Positions 7,532-15,725 of a stretch of DNA of 36,035 nt are shown here, piece by piece. The DNA is from Alloprevotella sp. (GTDB taxonomy: Bacteria > Bacteroidota > Bacteroidia > Bacteroidales > Bacteroidaceae). The translations under genes were made by a program, and so were the position numbers. The notes beneath the pieces were generated by a model. That model was not told the origin of the DNA, did not search any database, and worked only from the letters and a program-made list of their open reading frames with translations. The stretch lies in NCBI GenBank assembly GCA_017477205.1, contig JAFUXE010000047.1, positions 1 through 36,035 on the forward strand, written 5' to 3'. The stretch's first letter is position 1; the number at the start of each line of letters is the position of its first letter.

Positions 7532-9715
7532 ATGGCAGCATTACAAGCAATCAGAAAGCGCGGGGGCATACTCATCCTCGTCATCGGTCTGGCCCTCTTC
7601 GCTTTCATCGCGGAAGAACTTTTCCGCTCCATTGAAACTACGTCAAACGTAGATCGTCAGAAAGTCGGCGAGGTTTATGGCCGCACGCTTTCCGCACAGG
7701 AATTCCAGGAAAGCGTACAGGAACTCAGCGAAGTAGTCAAGGTGCAGCAGGGCCTCGGCCTCATGCGCGAAATGTCCGACGACCAGGTGCGCGCACAGGT
7801 GTGGCAGCAGTTTGTCGAGAGTGCCATCATCGAGCACGAAGCTGACAAGCTGGGTATCATCGTCACGAAGGAAGACGTGCAGAACGCACTGCGCAACGGC
7901 GCACAGTACCAGAGCCTCCAGACCTTGGCACGCCTCGGCTTTGCCAACCAGCAGACGGGACAGTTTGACGTGGCCGCCCTGCAGGACTTCCTCAAGAACT
8001 ACGACAAGAACATGCAGCAGTTCCAGCAGACCGGCAACCAGCAGTACGCAGAGCAGTACATGCAGATCCGCAAAATCTGGGACTACACGGAGAAGGAACT
8101 CCGCAAGGAACTCCTGGCCCGCAAGTACTCCGTACTCCTGACGCAGGCATTCGTCTCCAACCCGCTGACGGCGAAGCTCGACTTTGACAACCAGACCATC
8201 GGCACGCAGGCCGAAGTGGTGGCTATCCCCTACTCCACCGTTGCCGACAAGGACGTGAAGGTGGCCGATGCCGACCTGCAGCCCATCTATGACCAGTACA
8301 AGGAACTCTTCCGCAACGAAGGCAAGAGCGCCGCGCTGAAGATGATCAACGTGACGGTGACGCCCAGCGATGCCGACCGCGAGAAGACGCTCGCAGAGGT
8401 ACGCGCCCAGGAAGAGCAGCTTCGCAACGGCGAGGACGCAGCCAACGTCGTTGGCAGCAGCAAGAGCGAGTTCCCCTACTCCAACCTCGCCATGACGAAG
8501 AACGCATTCCGCAGCATGCCCGACGTGCAGAACGCCCTCGACTCCATGAGCGTGGGGGCCGTGCGCGCCACATACCTCTCCCAGGACAACTACGTGACGA
8601 CCTTCAAGCTCATCGACCGTCAGCAGTCCGCAGACTCCGTGCTCTACCGCCGCATCGTGGCAATGGGACAGACGCCGGAGGAAAGCGCAACGCGTGCTGA
8701 CTCCATCCTCAAGGCCATCCAGGGCGGCGCCAAGTTCACCGACATGGCGAAGAAGTACGGCCAGCCCACGGACAGCGTATGGATGACAAGCAACCAGTAC
8801 GAAGGCGCCGGCATACCCGAAGAGGATGCAAAGCTCATCGGCAAGCTCAACACGATGGAACCCGGCGTGAGCGTCTATAGCACGTCACAGGTCAGCTTCG
8901 TGTTTGAAGTCCTTGAGCGCAAGCACATGGAGACGAAGTACAACGTGGCCGTCATCCGCACGCCGCTGACGTTCAGCCGCGCGACCTACAACAACGAGCT
9001 TAGCAAGCTCAACAAGTTCATGGCCGACAACCGCACGCTGGCCGACATCGAGAAGAACGCAGGAAAGGCCGGATACGTGCTGGAAGACATCCCCTACTAT
9101 CCGCAGAGCAACCTTGCCATCCAGTCCCAAATCGGCGGTGCCGCCGCCAAGGATGCCGTCATCTGGGTGTTTGACCAGGCCAAGACCGGCGACGTGAGCA
9201 AAATCTACGAGTGCGGAACGAACAACGACCACCTCCTCGTGCTGGGCGTGAAGAACATCAACGACAAGGCCTACCGCTCCATCGACGAGGAAGACGTCAA
9301 GCAGGTTCTCACCACGATTGCCACGCAGCAGAAGAAGGGCGAAATCGTCATGGGCCGCGTGAAGAACGTGAAGAGCCTTGCCGATGCCAAGAAGCTGCAA
9401 GGTGCCGTGAGCGACAGCGTAACGACGCGCGCCTTCCTTGAGTCCCCCGCCCTCCAGGCCATCGGTACTCCCGAACCCCGCCTGGCCGGAGCAATGGCAC
9501 GCACGGAAGCCGGCAAGTTCACGGGTGCCGTGCAGGGAGCTTCCGCCGTCTACTTCGCACAGGTGCTGAGCAAGACGCCCGCAGCCGACGCCAAGTTCGA
9601 GGAAAAGAGTGCTATGGCACAGAGCGCCGGCGCCATGCAGCAGATGGCCATGCAGACCCTGCTTGAAGGCCTCCGCACGAAAGCCAAGATAAAGGACAAC
9701 CGCTACAAGTTCTAA
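7532..9715 (+). CDS. SurA/PpiD-like peptidyl-prolyl isomerase, membrane anchored
   Basis: The 727-residue protein starts at the ATG at 7532; the longer frame upstream lacks an initiator that keeps the N-terminal anchor. A cytoplasmic stub (MAALQAIRKRG) precedes one membrane segment (about residues 12-30), the PpiD topology. A SurA-N-type chaperone region follows (about 35-250). A parvulin-like region lies near 366-420 (RRIVAMGQTPEESATRADSI, then FTDMAKKYGQ), and a further C-terminal helical region ends the chain. Such proteins assist folding of outer-membrane and secreted proteins at the periplasmic face. The family is well conserved in Bacteroidales. Confidence 0.88.
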   Translation: MAALQAIRKRGGILILVIGLALFAFIAEELFRSIETTSNVDRQKVGEVYGRTLSAQEFQESVQELSEVVKVQQGLGLMREMSDDQVRAQVWQQFVESAIIEHEADKLGIIVTKEDVQNALRNGAQYQSLQTLARLGFANQQTGQFDVAALQDFLKNYDKNMQQFQQTGNQQYAEQYMQIRKIWDYTEKELRKELLARKYSVLLTQAFVSNPLTAKLDFDNQTIGTQAEVVAIPYSTVADKDVKVADADLQPIYDQYKELFRNEGKSAALKMINVTVTPSDADREKTLAEVRAQEEQLRNGEDAANVVGSSKSEFPYSNLAMTKNAFRSMPDVQNALDSMSVGAVRATYLSQDNYVTTFKLIDRQQSADSVLYRRIVAMGQTPEESATRADSILKAIQGGAKFTDMAKKYGQPTDSVWMTSNQYEGAGIPEEDAKLIGKLNTMEPGVSVYSTSQVSFVFEVLERKHMETKYNVAVIRTPLTFSRATYNNELSKLNKFMADNRTLADIEKNAGKAGYVLEDIPYYPQSNLAIQSQIGGAAAKDAVIWVFDQAKTGDVSKIYECGTNNDHLLVLGVKNINDKAYRSIDEEDVKQVLTTIATQQKKGEIVMGRVKNVKSLADAKKLQGAVSDSVTTRAFLESPALQAIGTPEPRLAGAMARTEAGKFTGAVQGASAVYFAQVLSKTPAADAKFEEKSAMAQSAGAMQQMAMQTLLEGLRTKAKIKDNRYKF

Positions 9716-9754
9716 GCACTGAGACGCACAATCCCGCAAGCGGGAACACAAGAA

Positions 9755-9799
9755 GAACTGAGACGCCGCATGCTCCGAGGAACAGCGGAGTCTCAGTTC
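9755..9799 (+). terminator. Intrinsic terminator after the foldase gene
   Basis: GAACTGAGAC (9755-9764) pairs perfectly with GTCTCAGTTC (9790-9799), with a smaller CTCCG/CGGAG stem inside. CTTTT follows. A second small hairpin, CCCGCAAGCGGG, is at 9733-9744. Confidence 0.65.
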
Positions 9800-9831
9800 G
9801 CTTTTATGAAGAATCCCAAAACGGAAGAACC

Positions 9832-11274
9832 TTGAAAATCCTGACACAACCGCAAATCGCAGAACGCCTGGGCGGAAACGCCGTCTTCTCCGCCATCGGA
9901 CAGACCGCCGACGAGCTGGGCATGGAATGCTACCTCGTGGGGGGCTACGTCCGCGACATCTTCCTTGAACGCCCCACGAACGACATCGACGTCGTCGTCG
10001 TAGGCTCGGGAATAGACATGGCCACGGCGCTCGCGGAACGCCTCGGGCGCAGGAAAGCCAGCCTTTCCGTATTCCGCAACTTCGGCACGGCGCAAGTCAA
10101 GTGGCACGGGCAGGAACTGGAGTTTGTCGGGGCAAGAAAGGAAAGCTACAGCCACGACTCGCGGAAGCCCGTCGTGGAAGACGGCACCCTGGAGGACGAC
10201 CAGAACCGCCGCGACTTCACCATCAACGCCATGGCCGTGTGCCTCAACGCGCCGCGCTTCGGGGAGCTCGTGGATCCCTTCGACGGCCTCCGCGACCTTG
10301 AGGACGGCATCATCGCCACGCCCCTCGACCCGGACATCACCTTCAGCGACGACCCCCTGCGCATGATGCGCTGCGTACGCTTCGCCACGCAGCTGCGCTT
10401 CGCCATCGAGGACGAAACCTTCGCGGCCCTGGAGCGCAACCGCGAACGCATCAAAATCATCAGCGCGGAGCGCATCATCGACGAACTGAACAAAATCATG
10501 CTGCCGCCGCGCCCCTCCATCGGCTTCGTGGAGCTGCAGCGCTGCGGGCTCCTGGAAATCATCCTGCCGGAGCTCAGCGCCCTGGACATCGTGGAGACGC
10601 AGGGCGGCCGCAGCCACAAGAACAATTTCTACCACAGCCTCGAAGTGCTCGACAACATCGCGAGCCAGGAAGGCACCTCGCTCTGGCTGCGCTGGGCGGC
10701 ATTGCTCCACGACATCGGCAAGCCCAAGTCGAAGCGCTGGGATCCCGCAGCCGGATGGACGTTCCACAACCACAACTACCTTGGGGAAAAGATGATTCCG
10801 GGGCTGTTCCGCCGCCTGAAGCTCCCGCTCGACGAGCGCATGAAGTATGTCAAGAAGCTCGTCGGGCTTCACATGCGCCCCATCGTCATTGCCGACGACA
10901 TCGTCACGGACAGCGCCGTGCGCCGCCTGCTGTTCGAGGCCGGCGACGACATAGACGACCTCATGCAGCTTTGCGAGGCCGACATCACGAGCCGCAATGA
11001 AGTCAAAAAGCGCAATTTCCTGAACAACTTCCAGCTGGTGCGCCGCAAACTGAAGGAAATCGAGGAGAAGGACCGCATCCGCAACTTCCAGCCGCCCGTG
11101 GACGGCGAGGAAATCATGCGCCTCTTCGGCCTGCCGCCCTGCCGCGAGGTCGGCGAACTGAAAACGGCGCTGAAAGACGCCATCCTGGACGGCCTCGTCC
11201 CCAACGACCACGACGCCGCCCTCCGGTTCATCCTGGCACGCGCTGCCGAGATGGGCTTACAGCAGAAGCCGTAA
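9832..11274 (+). CDS. cca: CCA tRNA nucleotidyltransferase with HD domain
   Basis: This enzyme adds or repairs the 3'-terminal CCA of tRNAs. The 480-residue protein carries the class II head motif GGYVRD (residues 37-42) with the metal-binding pair DID (51-53). It also has the NRRDFTINA segment, the FSDDPLRMMRCVRFA region, and an HD phosphohydrolase domain with LLHDIGK (His293-Asp294). The start is a TTG at 9832, chosen because the family N-terminus begins close to here; the only nearby ATG (9806) is out of frame and soon stopped. A GGAAG sequence lies just upstream. The gene is bracketed by two terminators and is therefore probably monocistronic. Confidence 0.93.
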   Translation: MKILTQPQIAERLGGNAVFSAIGQTADELGMECYLVGGYVRDIFLERPTNDIDVVVVGSGIDMATALAERLGRRKASLSVFRNFGTAQVKWHGQELEFVGARKESYSHDSRKPVVEDGTLEDDQNRRDFTINAMAVCLNAPRFGELVDPFDGLRDLEDGIIATPLDPDITFSDDPLRMMRCVRFATQLRFAIEDETFAALERNRERIKIISAERIIDELNKIMLPPRPSIGFVELQRCGLLEIILPELSALDIVETQGGRSHKNNFYHSLEVLDNIASQEGTSLWLRWAALLHDIGKPKSKRWDPAAGWTFHNHNYLGEKMIPGLFRRLKLPLDERMKYVKKLVGLHMRPIVIADDIVTDSAVRRLLFEAGDDIDDLMQLCEADITSRNEVKKRNFLNNFQLVRRKLKEIEEKDRIRNFQPPVDGEEIMRLFGLPPCREVGELKTALKDAILDGLVPNDHDAALRFILARAAEMGLQQKP

Positions 11275-11296
11275 CAGAAACCCCGTATAAAACATC

Positions 11297-11330
11297 CCGG
11301 CAAGCAAGGCACGTTGGCCTTGCTTGCCGG
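11297..11330 (+). terminator. Intrinsic terminator after cca
   Basis: A perfect 14-bp stem (11297-11310 with 11317-11330) has a 6-nt loop and is followed by an A/T-only stretch. It lies 22 bp after the cca stop codon. Confidence 0.85.
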
Positions 11331-11442
11331 TTATATATTAATTGAATGTAGTCCAAGGGCCATTCCCTCTGTATAATAACACATTGCTTCATATTCTTTA
11401 CAGATATTTGTACTTAAATCTGCGAACATCGAAAACTTTTTA

Positions 11443-11450
11443 TACCTTTG
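11443..11450 (+). promoter_or_regulatory. -7 promoter box of the DUF3791-like pair
   Basis: TACCTTTG matches the -7 consensus. TCTG lies 20 bp upstream, one mismatch from the -33 consensus TTTG. The leader to the ATG at 11510 would be about 50 nt. Confidence 0.6.
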
Positions 11451-11509
11451 CGCCTAAATATCGCCAACAAGGCAACAGTCAAACCATTACAAGTAGAAGA
11501 GGACGAGAC

Positions 11510-11824
11510 ATGACGACAACGGCCATTCCACAAACTCAATTTGCGACGCTGGCCATCGGTGCTACGGCGCAGCGCATGGGCATCACGGCCACCGAGCTGT
11601 TCAACCGGCTGAAACGTCACGGCCTGGTGCGCCGGTTGCTTTTCGACTGCTATGACACGTTGCATGCCGAGAGCATCGACGGTGTGGCGTGGAACGTGCA
11701 GGAAGCGCTGAAGAACTGGGAGCTGAGGGAGCAGCGAATGCAGAGCGATGCTGGCATCGGCTCTGCCGAGTCGCAACAGAAGAAGACCGAAGGTCAGCCG
11801 GAAGAGAAAGGAGGGCAGCGATGA
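11510..11824 (+). CDS. DUF3791-like small protein, first of a coupled pair
   Basis: The 104-residue product contains a helical module, FATLAIGATAQRMGITATEL then a short loop and CYDTLHAESIDGVAWNVQEA. This resembles the DUF3791 family, where a YxxLHTxS-type segment follows a bacterial helix-rich core. The C-terminal 30 residues are charged and low-complexity (Gln, Lys, Glu). I chose the ATG at 11510, 60 bp after the -7 box; the longer frame runs through that promoter. DUF3791 genes in Bacteroidetes and Firmicutes are often next to DUF3990 genes, suggesting toxin-antitoxin-like units, but no DUF3990 gene is here. The stop overlaps the next start (ATGA at 11821). Confidence 0.65.
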   Translation: MTTTAIPQTQFATLAIGATAQRMGITATELFNRLKRHGLVRRLLFDCYDTLHAESIDGVAWNVQEALKNWELREQRMQSDAGIGSAESQQKKTEGQPEEKGGQR

Positions 11825-12021
11825 GAGACCAAGTCCTATGGCGAAAGACGGGGCGCATAGCCGCCCTGCTGGCCGAACGCCTCGACATCGACACCGAGCG
11901 CGCCCTTGACATCCTTTACAACTCGCGCACTTACTCGCTGCTTTCCAATCCCGACAGCGGGCTGCAACTCCAGAGCGACACATACATCCTCAACGACCTA
12001 CTGCGGGAATTGGAAAAGTAG
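11821..12021 (+). CDS. Small DUF3791-like partner protein
   Basis: The 66-residue product is predicted to be helical. LLAERLDIDTERALDILYNS is followed by LSNPDSGLQLQSDTYILNDL. The ordering (helix, 'ALDxxYxS', then a 'Y/LxxDxYIxxDL' end) parallels the upstream protein, so the two look like divergent relatives. The four-base overlap implies translational coupling and a fixed ratio of the two products. Similar small tandem pairs are common in Bacteroidales. The function is unknown, and a toxin-antitoxin or regulatory role is only an inference from size and coupling. Confidence 0.6.
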   Translation: MRDQVLWRKTGRIAALLAERLDIDTERALDILYNSRTYSLLSNPDSGLQLQSDTYILNDLLRELEK

Positions 12022-12204
12022 TAATAAATACAATGCGTAATCTCAAGAAACAGAGATGCCAATGGATGGATAAAAGGCAATAGACTGCGGACTTGTCTTG
12101 AGGATTTGCTGCCTTCTTCTCGATTAATGTAATAATTTTTCGGAATGATTTTTTAAGTTGGGAATGAATGTTTGTTATCTCGTCATCTGCATCCCTTTTT
12201 CAGG

Positions 12205-12285
12205 TGATGCGGATGATTTGATACAATGATGCGGATGATTTGATTCAATGATGCGCATGATTGGGTCAAATGATCTGCATGGCCC
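12205..12285. repeat. Tandem 22-bp repeats with GATGC core
   Basis: Units start at 12205, 12227, 12249 and 12271 (the last degenerate), each 22 bp and opening with TGATGC or TGATCTGC. A reverse-oriented relative (CATGCGCATCGCATTG) follows near 12316-12331, so the transcript could fold back. The array lies in the 496-bp gap between the DUF3791-like pair and the aldo/keto reductase. A hairpin (CGAACT 12392-12397 with AGTTCG 12409-12414) also lies in that gap. Confidence 0.7.
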
Positions 12286-12418
12286 TTTTCGGCTCTTTAT
12301 ATGGCAGGCTCCCGTCATGCGCATCGCATTGTAAAAGTTTTTCTCACTTCCTGATACCTTTATATAAAGTGCGGGCTCGTTCACGCTCGGACGAACTCGA
12401 GCAAGCTTAGTTCGCCTC

Positions 12419-12487
12419 TCACTTAATCACGACCTTTTTGCCGTTCACGCTTGACGAGCTGGAAGTGGAGCTGGAGCCGCCAGGCAT
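12419..12487 (-). pseudogene. Remnant of a secreted protein's C-terminal tail
   Basis: The minus strand encodes a short frame ending in a Ser/Gly-rich stretch and VNGKKVVIK before a TGA at 12419-12421. The same ending type (IVNGRKVVVK) closes the large secreted protein at 21562. It is typical of Bacteroidales exported proteins with a type IX-like C-terminal signal. Upstream in frame there is a stop within about 10 codons, so only the tail survives. I infer a decayed secreted-protein gene, possibly deleted when the aldo/keto reductase gene came to lie next to it. Confidence 0.45.
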
Positions 12488-12517
12488 GAGGACCGCCGTT
12501 AATCAGTAATACTTTGC

Positions 12518-13363
12518 TCATCCGTAATTGCTGATGAGATACTTCACGAACTGGGGGTCGCCGAAGTTGACGGTGCCCGCATCGTGCTGGTTCATGGCGG
12601 CAATCTGCCCCATCTCGTCAGCGGAGAGGGCAAAGTCGAAGACGTCGAGATTCTGCGCCATGCGCTCCCTGTGGGTGCTCTTGGGGATGGCCACGATGCC
12701 TCGCTGCGTGAGCCAGCGGAGGGCCACCTGCGCGGCACTCTTGCCGTACCGGCTGCCGATGGCGGCCAGCACGTCGCTCTTCACGATGCCGTCGACACCT
12801 TGTCCGCCGAGCGGTCCCCAAGCCATCATCTTTGTGCCGGTTTCTGCCAGGATAGGCTCGATGCCCGTCTGCTGAATCATCACGTTGCACTGCAACTGGT
12901 TCACCATCGGCTTCACCTCCACATAGTGGGCGAAGTCGAAGAAACGGCCTGCCTGGAAGTTGCTCACGCCGATGGCTCGCACCTTGCCGTCGCGATAGGC
13001 CTTCTCCATAGCCCGCCACGTGCCGAAGACGTCGCCGTAGGCCTGATGGATAAGCAGCAGGTCGATATACTCCGTCTGCAACTTGCGCAGGCTCTCGTCG
13101 ATGCTCCTGGCGGCCCGCTCTTCGCCGTTGTTCGAAATCCACACCTTTGTCACGAGGAACAAATCCTCACGCCTGAGCCCGCTTTTGCGCCAGGCATTGC
13201 CCACGCCTTCCTCGTTGAAATAAGCCTGAGCGGTATCAACAAGGCGATAGCCCACGCTCAGCGCATCCGCCACGCAACGCTCGCACTCCTCAGGCGACAC
13301 CTGAAAGACGCCGTAGCCCAACAGGGGCATCTCCACCCCGTTACTTAACTTCATGTACTCCAT
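12518..13363 (-). CDS. Aldo/keto reductase
   Basis: The 281-residue protein fits the NADPH-dependent aldo/keto reductase (beta/alpha)8 barrel. The catalytic tetrad is visible as Asp43, Tyr48, Lys73 and His106. The family's 'GxRLxDTAxxYxNE' and 'AIGVSNF' signatures are present, and IPKSTHRERM near the C-terminus is the NADP-phosphate-binding segment. It is closest in style to the 2,5-diketo-gluconate reductase-like group, which reduces small aldehydes and ketones. The start is the ATG at 13363; an in-frame ATG three codons later is an alternative. The upstream region is very AT-rich. The actual substrate is not evident. Confidence 0.93.
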   Translation of the reverse strand: MEYMKLSNGVEMPLLGYGVFQVSPEECERCVADALSVGYRLVDTAQAYFNEEGVGNAWRKSGLRREDLFLVTKVWISNNGEERAARSIDESLRKLQTEYIDLLLIHQAYGDVFGTWRAMEKAYRDGKVRAIGVSNFQAGRFFDFAHYVEVKPMVNQLQCNVMIQQTGIEPILAETGTKMMAWGPLGGQGVDGIVKSDVLAAIGSRYGKSAAQVALRWLTQRGIVAIPKSTHRERMAQNLDVFDFALSADEMGQIAAMNQHDAGTVNFGDPQFVKYLISNYG

Positions 13364-13443
13364 GATTATTAACTTTTTAACGAATTACTATTTACAATAT
13401 ATTTAGCGATTGAACTATTTACTCCCTTCGCTGCCGTAGGCTC

Positions 13444-13467
13444 CCCCCTCGCCCTTTGGAGAGGGGG
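13444..13467 (-). terminator. Hairpin after the flavodoxin gene, likely a dispersed repeat
   Basis: CCCCCTC (13444-13450) pairs with GAGGGGG (13461-13467) immediately after the flavodoxin stop codon. The minus strand reads CCCTCTCC-AAAGGGCGAGGGG, resembling the very common bacterial intergenic repeat of the form CCCTCTCCnnAAGGGnGAGGG. It probably acts as a 3' hairpin. Confidence 0.5.
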
Positions 13468-14073
13468 TTAGAGGGTGAGGCTTTTCAACCACTTCTCCAC
13501 CTTTCCCTTTTCCGTGCGCACCTCGTGGACGTAGATGCAGAAGCCCTTCGTGACGTTGGCGCCGGGGAAAGCTTCCCTTACGTCCTCCACGCAATTGGCG
13601 AGGCCCGAGCCTTCGTGGGTGGTGAAGGGGATGACGGTCTTGCCCTCCAGGTCGCCGGCATGTTTCTTGAAGAAGGTGAACATCACCTGCGGATAGGTGC
13701 CCCACCATACGGGACCGCCGATGAACACGGTGTCGTACGGGCTCAGGTCCACGTCGCCCTCGTATTCCGGCAGCTCGCCGTCCCGGGACTCCTGCTTCGC
13801 CAGGTTGATGAGCGGCGTATAGGACATGCCGTCGTACTTGTGCGTCACAATCTCGAACTGGTCGGCACCCGTCAGCTCACTGATGTAGTCGGCAACGATT
13901 TTCGTGTTGCCCACCTCGATGTTCCCTACCGCGTAGTTGTCTCCCGCATGCGAGAAGAACACTACCAATGTCTTTCCGTTTTCTGTCATAACGTTCTCTT
14001 GCTTGGTGCTGCCGCTGCATGCCGTTGATACGAGCAGTGCCGCTGCGGCGGTGATGATACTTTTGATGTTCAT
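13468..14073 (-). CDS. Flavodoxin-like lipoprotein
   Basis: The 201-residue protein begins at the ATG at 14073 with a lipoprotein signal (MNIKSIITAAAALLVSTACS; lipobox VSTAC, Cys19). The flavodoxin fold follows. A first strand and phosphate loop (VVFFSHAGDNYAVG) binds the FMN phosphate, and FIGGPVWWGTYP supplies the aromatic contact to the isoalloxazine ring. Flavodoxin-like proteins of this group shuttle electrons or act as quinone/nitro reductases. The lipid anchor places this one in the envelope, which is common in Bacteroidales. It lies 104 bp upstream, in transcription order, of the aldo/keto reductase on the same strand, so the two redox genes may be expressed together. Confidence 0.88.
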   Translation of the reverse strand: MNIKSIITAAAALLVSTACSGSTKQENVMTENGKTLVVFFSHAGDNYAVGNIEVGNTKIVADYISELTGADQFEIVTHKYDGMSYTPLINLAKQESRDGELPEYEGDVDLSPYDTVFIGGPVWWGTYPQVMFTFFKKHAGDLEGKTVIPFTTHEGSGLANCVEDVREAFPGANVTKGFCIYVHEVRTEKGKVEKWLKSLTL

Positions 14074-14098
14074 ATATGTTTTGTTTTGAATCGCGGTG

Positions 14099-14106
14099 CA
14101 AAAGTA
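14099..14106 (-). promoter_or_regulatory. -7 promoter box of the flavodoxin gene
   Basis: On the minus strand this is TACTTTTG, matching TAnnTTTG, 25 bp upstream of the flavodoxin ATG. A divergent, weaker box TACCTTCG (14196-14203) faces the TPR gene. Confidence 0.6.
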
Positions 14107-14245
14107 CGGCGACATTTTCGTCCGCCGGTTTCACAGAAAGCACTACGATTTTCACTTTTTGCCCAAATCGTCACTTCCGTTGGTGAAATAATGCGTACCT
14201 TCGCAGTCGAATGTGCGAAACAAACAAATAAATTGGAATTAAACA

Positions 14246-14815
14246 ATGAAGAATGACATTGAGAGCGGTTTTATGTCGGAAAGCACCAGCAAGGCATTCC
14301 ATGCGAAATTGGACTCCCTTAAGCATCAATCCGACTGGGCTGGACTAATCAAAATGCTAAAACGGTATGCCGGCAAATACCATAATGAGTACTATGTATA
14401 TCAGCAATTGGCATCGACCCTATATATTGAAAGCATTGCTCAATACCAAGAGGCCGTTCAATATGCAGAACGTGCAATGAGCATGGAGCCAGATGACGAC
14501 CTCAACATATATACTTATGCATGTGCGCTCTACTATGTCGGCCAACTTGACGACGCATATAAGTACTTCTCGAAGATAATAGCCAAGGATGTCAACGAGA
14601 TTGCATACGGAGAGCATGGAGAGGGTATCCGATATGCCAAGGGACTGATAAACGATTCAGTATTTATGATGGGTAGTATTTGCCAAGACCAGCATAAATA
14701 CGATGAAGCCAAGGATTATTTCACGCGGCATCTCGAAAACAGGAAGCCCTTCCAATATAGCGACTTCACGAAGAAACAAGTTATGAGCCATCTGTCAGAA
14801 GTGGCAAATGCATAA
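14246..14815 (+). CDS. Tetratricopeptide-repeat protein
   Basis: The 189-residue product has no signal peptide and is predicted to be all-helical. Successive helix pairs (QEAVQYAERAMSMEPDDDLN, then ALYYVGQLDDAYKYFSKII, then YDEAKDYFTRHLENR) follow the 34-residue tetratricopeptide pattern of small and large residues, giving about three repeats. TPR proteins act as protein-interaction scaffolds; no catalytic domain is attached. The gene is AT-richer than its neighbours and stands alone between a divergent redox gene and a terminator, which suggests acquisition. Partner and function are unknown. An internal ATG nine codons in is an alternative start. Confidence 0.75.
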   Translation: MKNDIESGFMSESTSKAFHAKLDSLKHQSDWAGLIKMLKRYAGKYHNEYYVYQQLASTLYIESIAQYQEAVQYAERAMSMEPDDDLNIYTYACALYYVGQLDDAYKYFSKIIAKDVNEIAYGEHGEGIRYAKGLINDSVFMMGSICQDQHKYDEAKDYFTRHLENRKPFQYSDFTKKQVMSHLSEVANA

Positions 14816-14821
14816 AACTTC

Positions 14822-14858
14822 GGGGAAACACTTCGGGTGACGCCCGCCGGGTTTCCCC
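14822..14858 (+). terminator. Terminator hairpin between convergent genes
   Basis: GGGGAAAC (14822-14829) pairs with GTTTCCCC (14851-14858), with an inner CGGG/CCCG stem. It lies just after the TPR stop and before the end of the convergent membrane-protein gene, so it can serve both. Confidence 0.65.
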
Positions 14859-14876
14859 ACAAAGAACAGGGAGGAC

Positions 14877-15146
14877 TTACCGTTTCTTTCTGAACCGCGA
14901 CTTCAGGCGGTTGTAGCCCTCCACGCCAAGAATCGTGAGGCCGCCATACTGGCAGGTCTTGGCCAGCCCGAAGAGGATTGTCCAGAGTATGCCCTTGGCG
15001 GTAGTGCTGATGGGCAGCAGCATCTGGGCGAAGGACAATATATAAAATGGTATGCAGCACAGCAGGACCGTCACTCCCGTCCTGAAGGATAGCGACCGCA
15101 GCCACCCCTTGAGCTTCTCCCATACGTGTATGATAAATTCTTTCAT
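14877..15146 (-). CDS. Small conserved two-helix membrane protein
   Basis: The 89-residue product has an amphipathic basic N-terminus (MKEFIIHVWEKLKGWLR). Two hydrophobic segments follow, at about residues 24-44 (VTVLLCCIPFYILSFAQML) and 51-72, and the C-terminus is strongly basic (RLKSRFRKKR). This suggests an inner-membrane hairpin with both ends inside. I recall very similar unnamed proteins across Bacteroides and Prevotella, so it is likely a real conserved gene. No function is known. It lies on the same strand as the two small genes upstream (15503 and 15700), with a 48-bp gap. Confidence 0.7.
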   Translation of the reverse strand: MKEFIIHVWEKLKGWLRSLSFRTGVTVLLCCIPFYILSFAQMLLPISTTAKGILWTILFGLAKTCQYGGLTILGVEGYNRLKSRFRKKR

Positions 15147-15194
15147 CCCGCTGAATCCGTTTTCACCTTATTTGTCGGTATTTTTATTTCATAT

Positions 15195-15503
15195 TCACGG
15201 CTCTTGCCCCGTTCGGCCTTCAAGGATGCCTTCCAAGGAAAGAACTGCCTGGGTGATGTCCTCCTGAAACCGCCTGTGGTCTCTGAGGAAGTCGGCCCTG
15301 CCCTGGGACACGGCCTCATACAGCTCCCGGCTCATGCCATCGACATAGGACGCGACGGCATACTCTATGTCGTCCCTCTGCCAGTCGAGGGAAGAATGAA
15401 TATAGACGTTCTTGCGTCCCTTCGGTAGCAAGCGACCAGAGGTCGAGCGCCGCTTCTGGTGCAGGAAGCTATATGCGGTCTCTATGCTGTCACGCGTTAT
15501 CAT
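15195..15503 (-). CDS. Conserved small protein of unknown function
   Basis: The 102-residue protein is acidic and helical, with no signal peptide or membrane segment. It has the segments TRDSIETAYSFLHQKRR, WQRDDIEYAVASYVDGM and QEDITQAVLSLEGILEG. Its ATG overlaps the stop of the DUF4250-type gene by four bases (15500-15503), so translation is probably coupled and the two proteins may work together. I do not recognise a named domain. The codon use is like that of the conserved genes around it. Confidence 0.65.
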   Translation of the reverse strand: MITRDSIETAYSFLHQKRRSTSGRLLPKGRKNVYIHSSLDWQRDDIEYAVASYVDGMSRELYEAVSQGRADFLRDHRRFQEDITQAVLSLEGILEGRTGQEP

Positions 15504-15700
15504 TGGTCGTAGCCGACGGGCCTGAACTGTTTCTGCTGCTCACTCCAGACGAACCCCTCTCCCAGGAGGTAGTCCTTTATCTCCTCCGGGTCTCTGCTGA
15601 AGGCATGGCACAGCGATTCGAGGCTGTCAAACTCCTCGTCCCTCAGGAGCATGTTGACGCTCGAAACCAGTATTGCAGGGTCTTTGGGCAAATAGTCCAT
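15500..15700 (-). CDS. DUF4250 domain-containing small protein
   Basis: The 66-residue product starts MDYLPKDPAILVSSVNMLLRD and contains SLESLCHAFSRDPEEIKDYL then a C-terminal FVWSEQQKQF. This matches the DUF4250 pattern of 'LPNDPxMLLSxVNxKLRD', a helix with a Cys, and a 'Y/WxxEQNQF' end. The family is about 55-65 residues and widespread in Bacteroidetes and Firmicutes, without a known function. The helix-turn-helix-like spacing hints at nucleic-acid or protein binding, but this is speculation. A TATCTTTG promoter box lies 26 bp upstream. Confidence 0.78.
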   Translation of the reverse strand: MDYLPKDPAILVSSVNMLLRDEEFDSLESLCHAFSRDPEEIKDYLLGEGFVWSEQQKQFRPVGYDQ

Positions 15701-15725
15701 ATTTGTTCTTTTCTAAACAACAGGG

